This document shows positions 8,408 through 16,464 of a DNA stretch of 26,983 nucleotides, piece after piece. The position numbers and the translations under genes were made by a program. Under the pieces are notes generated by a model. That model was not told the origin of the DNA, did not search any database, and was given only the letters and a program-made list of their open reading frames with translations. The stretch comes from Dorea_A sp016295505. Its GTDB lineage: Bacteria; Bacillota; Clostridia; Lachnospirales; Lachnospiraceae. Position 1 is the stretch's first letter. Each line of letters opens with the position of its first letter. The DNA lies in contig NZ_JBDOHS010000024.1 of NCBI RefSeq assembly GCF_039832105.1, forward strand, positions 1 through 26,983, in the 5' to 3' direction.

Positions 8408-9436
8408 ATGAAAGTTCCAAAGAAAGAGAAAAACTGGATCATACTTTTGCTCTGTCTTTGTATTTTGTTTCTGGCAGCTTTGACAGGAATCAGCGGATTT
8501 CTGGAACACCGGCTGGAAATTCGTGGAACAACAAAGACGAATGAGACCACATACCAGAAACATATTGCCATGATCAATGAGGATCCGACGGAGGAATTCT
8601 GGCTTTCCATCTACGAGAGTGCCAGAGAAGAGGGAAAAGAGCATGGTCTTTATATTGAAAATTTTGGTGAGAGGCTTGTGGAAGATTATACAGCGGAAGA
8701 ACTACTGGAGATGGCCGTTGCTGCAAAGGTCGACGGTATCATATTGAATGCCGACGGAGGAGATACTCTGCAGGATAAGATCAAAAAGGCTGCTAAAGCA
8801 GGAATACCGGTTATGACGATTCTTTCCGATGTGGCAGACAGTGACAGAATTAGTTTTGTCAGTGGCAGTGATTTTGCAACGGGCGAACTGTATGGAAATG
8901 AGATTATAGATGAAGTGGAGAAAAAATGGCTGAAAGAGGGAAGAATGATAAGGGTATCTGTATTGGTGGATTCCAATTCAGATCGGGCAACACCGAATCT
9001 GATCTATTCCGGAATTCACGAAACGACAGCTTCTGTCAGCGACAGAATGGAGCTGTCAGCGACGGTCATTGATAATTCAGGTAAATTTGAATCGGAAGAG
9101 ACGGTACGTAACCTGATTCTCAATGCGGATGCACCGGATATTCTTGTGTGCCTTGGGGCAGTTGATACCATCAGTGCATACCAGAGTGTCGTGGATTATA
9201 ATCGTGTAGGACAGACATCCATAATAGGATATTATTCTTCAGAGGATACGCTGGAAGGAATTCAGAAACGAATTATCAAGTCCAGCGTACTGATCAATGC
9301 ACAGGAGCTTGGACAGACAGCCGCGCAGGGAATGAGTGAATATCTGGAAAAAGATTATGTGAATGAATATCTTACGGTTACACCGACGCTGATTACGGAA
9401 GATAATGTAAAAGACTATATGGAAAAGGAAGAATGA
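8408..9436 (+). CDS. Membrane-anchored sugar-binding protein, XylFII-like sensor
   Basis: A periplasmic-binding-protein fold (type 1, sugar family) of 342 residues. A hydrophobic segment at about residues 12-31 has no lipobox cysteine at its end, so the protein is probably held by an uncleaved signal anchor instead of lipid. The domain shows AVAAKVDGIILNADGGDTL, ISFVSGSDFATGELYGNEI and PDILVCLGAVDTISAYQSV, typical of family members. I chose ATG 8408 (AAGAGG upstream) over a TTG at 8366 that has no ribosome binding site. It lies seven bases before the kinase gene. In clostridia, XylFII delivers bound sugar to the outside domain of LytS; the anchor and gene order fit that role here. Ligand not proven. 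Confidence 0.75.
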   Translation: MKVPKKEKNWIILLLCLCILFLAALTGISGFLEHRLEIRGTTKTNETTYQKHIAMINEDPTEEFWLSIYESAREEGKEHGLYIENFGERLVEDYTAEELLEMAVAAKVDGIILNADGGDTLQDKIKKAAKAGIPVMTILSDVADSDRISFVSGSDFATGELYGNEIIDEVEKKWLKEGRMIRVSVLVDSNSDRATPNLIYSGIHETTASVSDRMELSATVIDNSGKFESEETVRNLILNADAPDILVCLGAVDTISAYQSVVDYNRVGQTSIIGYYSSEDTLEGIQKRIIKSSVLINAQELGQTAAQGMSEYLEKDYVNEYLTVTPTLITEDNVKDYMEKEE

Positions 9437-9443
9437 TAGTGAT

Positions 9444-10940
9444 ATGAAGAAAAAAAGATCCATACGCACGAAGCTTCTGGAAGTGTTTCTGGTCATTATG
9501 GTTCTGGTCTTTGTGCTGAACATATATCTGTCTTACAACCAGAGTAAAGCAGTTCGTCAGATTGACAGCGTATATAATAATAATATCCAGTTAAATGATC
9601 TGTCGAATACATTAGAGGGAATGCAGTCGGCGCTTTATCAGTATCTGAATACAAAGAGCTCGGATCAGCTGGAGTCATTTTATTCCTGTGAACAGGATTA
9701 TAATAATATGATACAGCAGCTGAATCACCAGACAGTGGATGACGACAATAAATTAATGGAAAAAAATATCTATAATATGTCACTGACTTACCTGGAGCGT
9801 GCGGACAGTACGATAGAAGCCAAAAGAGGGCGTAATGTCAGCAAATATAATGATGATTACGGAGAGGCAAAAAAGCTCTATGATTATATCCAGTCCTGTA
9901 TTAACAGTCTTAACACCTCTGTTTTTCTGGAAAGCTCCAATAACTATTCACTGCTGCGGACGTCGCTGACTTATCTGACCGGTATCAGTATGTTTCTGCT
10001 GCTGGCGGCGCTTATGATTGCATTTGCATGGATTCTTGTTATGACTCGAAATATTACAAAGCCTCTGATTCAGCTGGCAGATGTTGCCAATGAAATTGCA
10101 AGAGGGAATATGGAAGTAGACTTTCCGATCGTTGAGACCGGAGATGAGATTACTACAGTAGCAAAAGCCTGCAATAAGATGATAGACAGTATCCGTGTAT
10201 ATATCCAGAAAACCAAAGAAAATTATGAGCGTGAAAGTAAGCTGATCGAAAATGAACTTATCATGAAAAACGAACTGAAGGAAGCACAGCTGAAGTATCT
10301 TCAGGCACAGATTAATCCTCATTTTTTATTTAACAGTCTGAATGCCGGAGCACAGCTTGCCATGATGGAGGGTGCGGAAAAGGCATGTCTCTTTATCGAG
10401 AATATGGCGGATTTCTTTCGGTATAATGTACGAAAGATCGATAAGGACACAACTCTGAGAGAAGAATTAAAGCTGGTAGATAATTATGTATATATTCTGA
10501 ACGTAAGATTTTCCGGAGATATCCATTACAGGAAAAAGATTGATGAAAGGCTTCTGGATACACTGATGCCGAGCATGATCATCCAGCCATTGATTGAAAA
10601 TGCAGTGAATCACGGAATCCGCGAGCTGGATACAGAAGGATATATCGAACTTATCGTATATAATAACAATGAAAATGTGTGTATTACCGTTGCAGATAAT
10701 GGTGTGGGAATTGAACCGGAAATTGCGGAAAAGATACTTCGTGGAGAAAGTGCTCACAGTAACAGCGGAAGAGATTCCGCGGGGATTGGAATGGATAATG
10801 TGATCAACCGGCTTCGCAGATATTATAATATGGAGCATGTTATGGATATCAGAAGAAGAGAAAGTGGTGGTACGGAAGTAATCTTATATCTGCAAAAGGC
10901 AAGGGGAGGAAATAAAAATGATACGGATATTGATCTGTGA
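9444..10940 (+). CDS. LytS/YesM-type sensor histidine kinase
   Basis: A 498-residue kinase with membrane segments at about residues 12-30 and 178-200 and an outside domain of about 145 residues between them. A HAMP domain follows (ITKPLIQLADVANEIARG), then the His_kinase motif LQAQINPHFLFNSLN with His293. The ATPase part shows LIENAVNHGI, the G1 motif ADNGVGIEP and SAGIGMDNVINRL. This is the class that works with YesN regulators. It is encoded between the sugar-binding sensor and the regulator, whose start lies inside its 3' end (23-base overlap), so the three form one unit. The kinase most likely reads the state of the binding protein encoded before it. Confidence 0.9.
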   Translation: MKKKRSIRTKLLEVFLVIMVLVFVLNIYLSYNQSKAVRQIDSVYNNNIQLNDLSNTLEGMQSALYQYLNTKSSDQLESFYSCEQDYNNMIQQLNHQTVDDDNKLMEKNIYNMSLTYLERADSTIEAKRGRNVSKYNDDYGEAKKLYDYIQSCINSLNTSVFLESSNNYSLLRTSLTYLTGISMFLLLAALMIAFAWILVMTRNITKPLIQLADVANEIARGNMEVDFPIVETGDEITTVAKACNKMIDSIRVYIQKTKENYERESKLIENELIMKNELKEAQLKYLQAQINPHFLFNSLNAGAQLAMMEGAEKACLFIENMADFFRYNVRKIDKDTTLREELKLVDNYVYILNVRFSGDIHYRKKIDERLLDTLMPSMIIQPLIENAVNHGIRELDTEGYIELIVYNNNENVCITVADNGVGIEPEIAEKILRGESAHSNSGRDSAGIGMDNVINRLRRYYNMEHVMDIRRRESGGTEVILYLQKARGGNKNDTDIDL

Positions 10941-12516
10941 TGATGAAGGTATCGTTCAGGAATCACTTAAGTTTATGATTCAGAAAAGCTTTGGCGATAA
11001 ATGTGAAATTGAATCTGCGAAAAACGGAAGAATCGCGATTGAACTGGCAGAATCTTTTCATCCGGATATTGTACTTATGGATATTCAGATGCCGGGAATC
11101 AATGGGATTGAAGCAATGCAGGAGATTCGTAAGGAGAATAAGAATATTGTATTTATCGTACTGACCGCATATGATAAATTTGAATATTCTCAGAAGTCGA
11201 TTGATATCGGTGTGTTGTCTTATCTGACAAAACCAATCAACCGTGATGTGCTCATAGAGACGCTTCGCAAGGCTATGAAGCTGATTAGAGAGAGAAAGGA
11301 AAAAGTAAAAAATGACCTGGAGATCAAAGAAAAGCTGGAAGTAGTGATACCTATGATCGAAAATGGTTTTGTGTACAGTGTACTTTTTGATGGGCAGAAC
11401 AGCGAGAACAGTCAGAATTACAGGGAACTTCTGAATATTGAGGTGGATTATGGATATGCGCTGGTGATCGAGTGTGGAGATGAACTTCATAAAGGAGTTC
11501 TGTCTAATACACTGGGTGCCGGAATCCGTCTGCAGAAGCACTATATGATTCTGCGGGAGATGCTGAAGGAGACAACCGGAGGAATTGTCGGAGATCTGGT
11601 GTCGAATAAGGTGATTGTACTGGTGCCGTGTAATCAGGAAACAGAGGAGTATCATGAAAGAGTTGCCAAGATTGACAGTGTTCGGAGCATGCTGAGAAAA
11701 CTGGAACAGCAGCTGGACTTGAAGTTCAAGGCAGGTATCGGCTCTGTAAAAACCTGGAATGAGATTCGGGAGTCTTATCAGGAAGCGCTGGATACGGAGA
11801 GACAGGGTGTCGGAAAGGTTACACATGCCAGGGATCTTCCGGTGAGCTGTGTCTATGAAGACAGCTACCCGGTGAAGCTGGAAAAGGAATTATTTGCAGC
11901 AGTGGAGGAAGGCAATCAGGAAGGAACCAGAGAGCGGAGCAGAGATTTTGCCATGTGGCTGATGAGTCAGTCGACGGAGTTGTCAGGTGTCGTCCGGTTA
12001 AAAGCCATGGAGTTTGTACTGTGGGCGGAACATCTTGCGTATATGCAGGGAGGAATGCTATATCGTTTTCAGGATCGTGAAGGGTATCTGGAAACGCTGC
12101 TCTCTTTTCAGACATACGAAGAGCTGACAAGCTGGTTCGTGCAGAAGATGGTGGATGCGAGCAGACATATCGCCATGAAACAGCAGGAAAAGACGAGCAG
12201 CGTGGTCGAACGGGCGAAAGAATACATAACCGCACATTTTTCGGAAGAACTGTCACTGGATGAGATGGCAAAGGAACTGGGAATCAGTCCTTATTATCTC
12301 AGTAAGCTCTTTAAAGAGACAGTGGGAGTGAATTATATTGATTACCTGACAGGTCTCAGAATGCGATATGCAAAGGAACAGCTGAGCAACAGTGACAAGA
12401 GTATCAAAGAGATCTGTCATGAATCCGGATATGGAGATCCGAATTATTTCAGCCGGATCTTTAAAAAGTGGACGGGTGTGACACCTACAGAGTATCGGGA
12501 AGGAAGAATGTCATGA
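10918..12516 (+). CDS. YesN-type response regulator with AraC DNA-binding domain
   Basis: A 532-residue regulator. The receiver domain has D8-D9, phospho-acceptor D55 (VLMDIQMPG) and Lys in YLTKPINR. A long middle part of about 290 residues shows no motif I can name with confidence. The C-terminal about 100 residues form an AraC/XylS double helix-turn-helix: LDEMAKELGISPYYLSKLFKE and IKEICHESGYGDPNYFSRIFK with the closing GVTPTEYR. GGGGAGG precedes the ATG at an ideal distance. Its gene overlaps the kinase gene by 23 bases and the next binding-protein gene by four (ATGA). The obvious target is the downstream chvE-mmsAB promoter, which holds a strong inverted repeat. Confidence 0.92.
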   Translation: MIRILICDDEGIVQESLKFMIQKSFGDKCEIESAKNGRIAIELAESFHPDIVLMDIQMPGINGIEAMQEIRKENKNIVFIVLTAYDKFEYSQKSIDIGVLSYLTKPINRDVLIETLRKAMKLIRERKEKVKNDLEIKEKLEVVIPMIENGFVYSVLFDGQNSENSQNYRELLNIEVDYGYALVIECGDELHKGVLSNTLGAGIRLQKHYMILREMLKETTGGIVGDLVSNKVIVLVPCNQETEEYHERVAKIDSVRSMLRKLEQQLDLKFKAGIGSVKTWNEIRESYQEALDTERQGVGKVTHARDLPVSCVYEDSYPVKLEKELFAAVEEGNQEGTRERSRDFAMWLMSQSTELSGVVRLKAMEFVLWAEHLAYMQGGMLYRFQDREGYLETLLSFQTYEELTSWFVQKMVDASRHIAMKQQEKTSSVVERAKEYITAHFSEELSLDEMAKELGISPYYLSKLFKETVGVNYIDYLTGLRMRYAKEQLSNSDKSIKEICHESGYGDPNYFSRIFKKWTGVTPTEYREGRMS

Positions 12517-13571
12517 AAAAGAAATGTATTGCAATTATGATATGTCTGATATTGGCTTTATCTTTCTGCCTGTCCTGTAATCAGAAAGAAAGCGGAGAGG
12601 TCGAAGATGAAAATACGAAGAACAGAGAATTAAAGATTGGGATTACGTTTGACACATTTGTGCTGGAAAGATGGATTCGGGACAGAGATGTATTTGTATC
12701 TACGGCAGAGAAGCTCGGAGCGACAGTGAATGTTCAGAATGCGAACGGGGACGTGGAAAAACAAAAAGTACAGATTGAGAAATTTATCGAAGATGAGATG
12801 GATGTAATCGTTATTGTTGCAGTGGACTGTTATCAGCTTACCGAGGAAGTGACAAAGGCCAGAAATGCCGGAATAGATGTTATATCTTATGACCGTATGA
12901 TACAGGGCTGTTCTACAGATCTTTATATTACAGTCGATAACGAGGCGGTCGGAGAACTGATGGCTCAGACAATGATCGATCGTCTGCCGGAGGGAGGGAA
13001 TGTGGTCATGCTCTGTGGTCCACAGGCCGATACGAACTCACTGGATGTTGTAGATGGATTTAAAAAAGGAATTCAGGACAGTAATCTGACGGTAGTCAAA
13101 GAAATCTATGTAAAATCATGGACTCCGGAGAATGGATTTGCTGCAGCAAATGAAGCACTTCTGGATGCAGAAGATGTAGATGCTGTAATGTGTGGCAATG
13201 ACGGACTTGCAGGATATGCGATCAAGGCATTGAGTGAGAAGCAGCTTGCCGGAAAGGTAGTGGTAGTCGGACAGGATGCGGATCTGGAGGCGTGTCAGAG
13301 AGTTGTGGAAGGAACACAGACTATGACGGTATATAAACCGATTGAAAGACTGGCAAAGGTTGCTGCAAAATGTGCAGTGAAGATGGCAAAAGGGGAAGCT
13401 GTCGTCGGGGAAGAAGTAGGAAGAACTACTACAAAACGGACGATGGATGGCTATGAAGTCCCTTACTGGGCGCTTCCGCCAATTGCAGTGACGGTTGAGA
13501 ACATGGATGACATTATCATAGATCTTGGTTTCCATCTGAGAGACGAAGTCTATCTGAATGTTGAAGAATAG
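12513..13571 (+). CDS. XylF-like sugar-binding lipoprotein
   Basis: A 352-residue lipoprotein: signal MKKKCIAIMICLILALSF, lipobox LSC with the lipid-bearing Cys at about residue 24, then a sugar-binding fold. Several stretches match D-xylose-binding XylF as I know it: ERWIRDRDVFV, ISYDRMIQG, a GQDAD motif, and GTQTMTVYKPIERLA. That points to xylose or a similar pentose, though ligand residues were not modelled. ATG 12513 overlaps the regulator stop and has AAGGAAG upstream; earlier in-frame starts would lie inside the regulator gene and spoil the signal peptide. It ends before a terminator-like hairpin, so it belongs to the sensing operon rather than to the transporter. It may feed the transporter, the sensor, or both. 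Confidence 0.8.
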   Translation: MKKKCIAIMICLILALSFCLSCNQKESGEVEDENTKNRELKIGITFDTFVLERWIRDRDVFVSTAEKLGATVNVQNANGDVEKQKVQIEKFIEDEMDVIVIVAVDCYQLTEEVTKARNAGIDVISYDRMIQGCSTDLYITVDNEAVGELMAQTMIDRLPEGGNVVMLCGPQADTNSLDVVDGFKKGIQDSNLTVVKEIYVKSWTPENGFAAANEALLDAEDVDAVMCGNDGLAGYAIKALSEKQLAGKVVVVGQDADLEACQRVVEGTQTMTVYKPIERLAKVAAKCAVKMAKGEAVVGEEVGRTTTKRTMDGYEVPYWALPPIAVTVENMDDIIIDLGFHLRDEVYLNVEE

Positions 13572-13587
13572 ATAAGAACAGTAAAAA

Positions 13588-13640
13588 GTAGCATTTTTTT
13601 GAAAGAGAGGCAGCACAAAAATGTGCTACCTTTTCTTTTT
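13588..13640 (+). terminator. Terminator (possibly with an alternative fold) after the sensing operon
   Basis: AGCACA (13612-13617) and TGTGCT (13622-13627) form a tight hairpin with flanking GG/CC, followed by TTTTCTTTTT. An upstream GTAGCA (13588-13593) can instead pair with TGCTAC (13624-13629), which would break the short hairpin. The simple reading is a terminator; two exclusive folds are possible but may be chance. Confidence 0.65.
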
Positions 13641-13693
13641 GGGGAGAGTATCTTTATTAATTTGTGCGAGTCTTCGCAAACATGTCCTGTCTT

Positions 13694-13737
13694 GATGTTG
13701 TTATATTTAATATATCAAATATAACGAATGGAGGAAC
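13694..13737 (+). promoter_or_regulatory. chvE upstream region with 26-bp inverted repeat
   Basis: GTTATATTT (13700-13708) and AAATATAAC (13717-13725) form a perfect inverted repeat with an eight-base AT-only-but-one centre. It lies 12-18 bases before the GGAGG that serves the ATG at 13743. TTGATG at 13693-13698 could be a -35 box, which would place the repeat over the -10 and start site. It is a candidate operator for the YesN-type regulator or a local repressor. A second small repeat, TGCGA-GTCT-TCGCA, lies at about 13664-13677. Confidence 0.45.
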
Positions 13738-13742
13738 GTATT

Positions 13743-14846
13743 ATGAAAACAAGATTCAAAAAACTGGTTTCAATCGGACTGATTGCAGTAATGGCAATGT
13801 CACTGGCTGCATGTTCTGACGGATCCAGCAGCTCTTCAAGCTCAAGTGAAGAAAAGACAACAGAGGCTGGAAGCGGAAAGATTGGTGTAGCAATGCCTAC
13901 AAAGGATCTCCAGCGCTGGAACCAGGACGGCGAGAATATGAAGAAACAGCTGGAGGAAGCTGGATACGAAGTTGACTTACAGTATGCAAGCAATGACGTG
14001 GCAACACAGGTTTCTCAGATTGAAAATATGATCTCCGGTGGATGTGAGGCACTGGTTATCGCTTCTATCGACGGTGAGTCTCTTGGAACACCACTGAAGA
14101 CAGCTGAAGAAGAAGGAATCCCGGTTATCTCTTATGACCGTCTGATTATGAACTCTACAGCAGTTTCTTACTACGCAACATTCGATAACTATCTGGTAGG
14201 TCAGAAACAGGGCGAATATATTGTAGAAGCTCTGGATCTTGACAATGCAGAAGGCCCATTCAATATGGAAATCTTCACAGGTGACCCGGGTGACAACAAT
14301 GTTAACTTCTTCTACGGCGGAGCTATGGATGTTCTTCAGCCATACATCGACGCAGGCAAGTTAGTAGTTCAGTCCGGACAGATTGCAAAAGAAGAAGTTG
14401 CAACAGCTGACTGGTCAACAGAAAAAGCTCAGGCAAGAATGGATGCAATCCTTGCTTCTAACTATGCAGACAAGAACCTTGACGTTGTTCTTTGCTCTAA
14501 CGATTCTACAGCACTTGGTGTTGAGAACTCTCTGGAAGCAAACTACAATGGTGAATGGCCAATCATCACTGGTCAGGACTGTGACAAACCAAACGTAAAG
14601 AATCTGGTTGCCGGAAAACAGTCTATGTCAGTATTTAAAGATACACGTAAACTTGCAGAGCAGACAGTTAAGATGGTAGACGCTATCATGAGCGGCGAAG
14701 AAGCTGAAACAAATGATAACGAGACATATGACAACGGAACAGGTGTCATTCCTTCTTACCTTTGCGATCCTACAGTAGTAACAATCGACAACTACGAAGA
14801 GATGCTGCTTGATTCTGGATATTATACAGAAGCTGATATTAAATAA
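13743..14846 (+). CDS. chvE: ChvE-family monosaccharide-binding lipoprotein
   Basis: A 367-residue extracytoplasmic binding protein for a CUT2-type sugar ABC importer. The signal ends LAAC, with a Ser-rich linker after the lipid-bearing Cys. The mature part follows ChvE closely: IGVAMPTKDLQRWNQDG, VISYDRLIMN, FDNYLVGQKQG, IFTGDPGDNN, CSNDSTALGV and ITGQDCD. ChvE proteins bind several aldose sugars such as arabinose, galactose, glucose and xylose; which one applies here is open. GGAGG at 13730-13734 sets the ATG at 13743. Codon use is biased (AAC for Asn, GAC, TTC, TAC, GCA/GCT), unlike the neighbouring genes, which fits very high expression. A hairpin follows before the ATPase gene. Confidence 0.9.
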   Translation: MKTRFKKLVSIGLIAVMAMSLAACSDGSSSSSSSSEEKTTEAGSGKIGVAMPTKDLQRWNQDGENMKKQLEEAGYEVDLQYASNDVATQVSQIENMISGGCEALVIASIDGESLGTPLKTAEEEGIPVISYDRLIMNSTAVSYYATFDNYLVGQKQGEYIVEALDLDNAEGPFNMEIFTGDPGDNNVNFFYGGAMDVLQPYIDAGKLVVQSGQIAKEEVATADWSTEKAQARMDAILASNYADKNLDVVLCSNDSTALGVENSLEANYNGEWPIITGQDCDKPNVKNLVAGKQSMSVFKDTRKLAEQTVKMVDAIMSGEEAETNDNETYDNGTGVIPSYLCDPTVVTIDNYEEMLLDSGYYTEADIK

Positions 14847-14870
14847 TTCGTGAAAAACAAACATGAATGG

Positions 14871-14901
14871 GCAGGCGGGCACATTGTCCGCCTGCATTTT
14901 T
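14871..14901 (+). terminator. Intra-operon hairpin between chvE and mmsA
   Basis: GCAGGCGG (14871-14878) pairs perfectly with CCGCCTGC (14888-14895) and is followed by ATTTTT. This is a well-formed intrinsic terminator located 27 bases after the chvE stop and 22 bases before the mmsA start. Partial termination or 3'-end protection of the chvE transcript is typical of such positions and would raise binding protein over transporter. Confidence 0.8.
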
Positions 14902-14922
14902 AAAGGAAAGTGAGGGATACTA

Positions 14923-16461
14923 TTGGCTAAGATTTTGTTGGAAATGAAAAATATAACCAAGACTTTCCCCGGTGTAAAAGCGCTTGATAACGTGAATCTG
15001 AAAGTGGAAGAGGGCGAAATTCACGCGCTCGTCGGCGAAAATGGAGCGGGCAAGTCCACTCTAATGAATGTATTAAGTGGTATATATGCGTACGGAACAT
15101 ATGAAGGCGACATCATATATAACGGAGAAGTTTGTAAATTCCATAATATTAAAGACAGTGAAGGAAAAGGAATCGTTATCATTCATCAGGAACTGGCGCT
15201 GGTTCCTGAGATGACAATCGGCGAAAATATGTATCTTGGCAATGAGCAGGGGAAAAAGTTTGCCATTGACTGGAGTAAAACATACGGAGAAGCGGATAAG
15301 TATCTGAAACAGGTAGGATTACAGGAGTCTTCCCGTACTTTGATCAAAGACATTGGTGTCGGCAAGCAGCAGCTTGTTGAAATTGCAAAAGCACTTGCAA
15401 AAAATGCAAAACTTTTGATATTGGATGAACCTACTTCTTCTCTGAATGAGTCGGATTCTCAGGCACTTCTGGATCTGATGCTGGAATTCAAGAAGCAGGG
15501 CATGACTTCAATTATTATCTCTCATAAACTGAATGAGGTTGCGTATGTAGCCGATAAGATTACTGTAATTCGTGATGGTGCAACGATTGAGACTCTCGAT
15601 AAGACCAAAGACACATTTACCGAGGACAGAATCATCAAGGGAATGGTTGGACGCGAACTTACTGACCGCTTCCCAAAACGTGAGAAAAAGAATATCGGCG
15701 ATATTGCGCTGGAAGTAAAAAACTGGACTGTGTATCATCAGGTGTATTCAGATCGTAAAGTTGTAGACAATGTATCGATGCACGTCAGAAAAGGAGAAGT
15801 ACTTGGTATCTCCGGACTGATGGGTGCCGGACGTACAGAGCTTGCCATGAGTATCTTTGGAAAGAGCTATGGCAATGATATCTCCGGTGAATTATATATT
15901 GATGGGAAAGAAGTGAAATTGCATTCTGTTCAAGATGCGATTGAACATAAAATAGCATACGTTACAGAAGACAGAAAAGGAAATGGTCTGATTCTGAGTA
16001 ACCCGATTCGTGTGAATACGACACTTGCTAATCTGGCAGGTGTAAGCAATCACGGCGTCATTGATAAAGATAAAGAAATAGCAGTGGCAGAGGAATACAG
16101 ACAGAAACTCAGGACAAAATGTCCGAGTGTTGAGCAGAATGTGGGAAATTTAAGTGGTGGTAACCAGCAGAAAGTTCTTCTCGCAAAATGGATGTTTGCC
16201 GAGCCGGATGTTCTGATATTGGATGAACCTACCAGAGGTATTGACGTTGGTGCAAAATATGAGATTTATTGTATTATCAACGAATTGGTAGCGGCAGGAA
16301 AATCCGTGATTATGATCTCTTCTGAACTCCCGGAGGTTCTGGGAATGTCAGATCGTATTTACATTATGAATGAAGGCCGCATTGTCGGAGAATTGAGCGG
16401 CGAGGAGGCAACTCAGGAATTGATCATGTCACATATTTTGAAATCAAGCAAAGGAGAGTAA
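14923..16461 (+). CDS. mmsA: Multiple-monosaccharide ABC importer ATP-binding protein
   Basis: A 512-residue double ATPase of the CUT2 sugar class, powering import of the sugar captured by ChvE. First half: Walker A GENGAGKST, signature region IGVGKQQLVEIAKAL, Walker B LLILDEPTSSL. Second half: a degenerate Walker A (LMGAGRTEL), signature LSGGNQQKV and Walker B LILDEPTRGIDVG. The weak second Walker A is normal for the class. Translation starts with TTG at 14923 (AAAGTGAGG upstream); the next in-frame ATG at 14944 would remove the first beta strand. The weak start plus the hairpin upstream fit lower output than chvE. The permease gene follows three bases after the stop. Confidence 0.93.
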   Translation: MAKILLEMKNITKTFPGVKALDNVNLKVEEGEIHALVGENGAGKSTLMNVLSGIYAYGTYEGDIIYNGEVCKFHNIKDSEGKGIVIIHQELALVPEMTIGENMYLGNEQGKKFAIDWSKTYGEADKYLKQVGLQESSRTLIKDIGVGKQQLVEIAKALAKNAKLLILDEPTSSLNESDSQALLDLMLEFKKQGMTSIIISHKLNEVAYVADKITVIRDGATIETLDKTKDTFTEDRIIKGMVGRELTDRFPKREKKNIGDIALEVKNWTVYHQVYSDRKVVDNVSMHVRKGEVLGISGLMGAGRTELAMSIFGKSYGNDISGELYIDGKEVKLHSVQDAIEHKIAYVTEDRKGNGLILSNPIRVNTTLANLAGVSNHGVIDKDKEIAVAEEYRQKLRTKCPSVEQNVGNLSGGNQQKVLLAKWMFAEPDVLILDEPTRGIDVGAKYEIYCIINELVAAGKSVIMISSELPEVLGMSDRIYIMNEGRIVGELSGEEATQELIMSHILKSSKGE

Positions 16462-16464
16462 ATT

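Noticed and set aside
13660..13680. Possible catabolite-response (cre) site near TGCGAGTCTTCGCA
   Set aside because: The half-sites do not fit the cre consensus; it is only a short inverted repeat.
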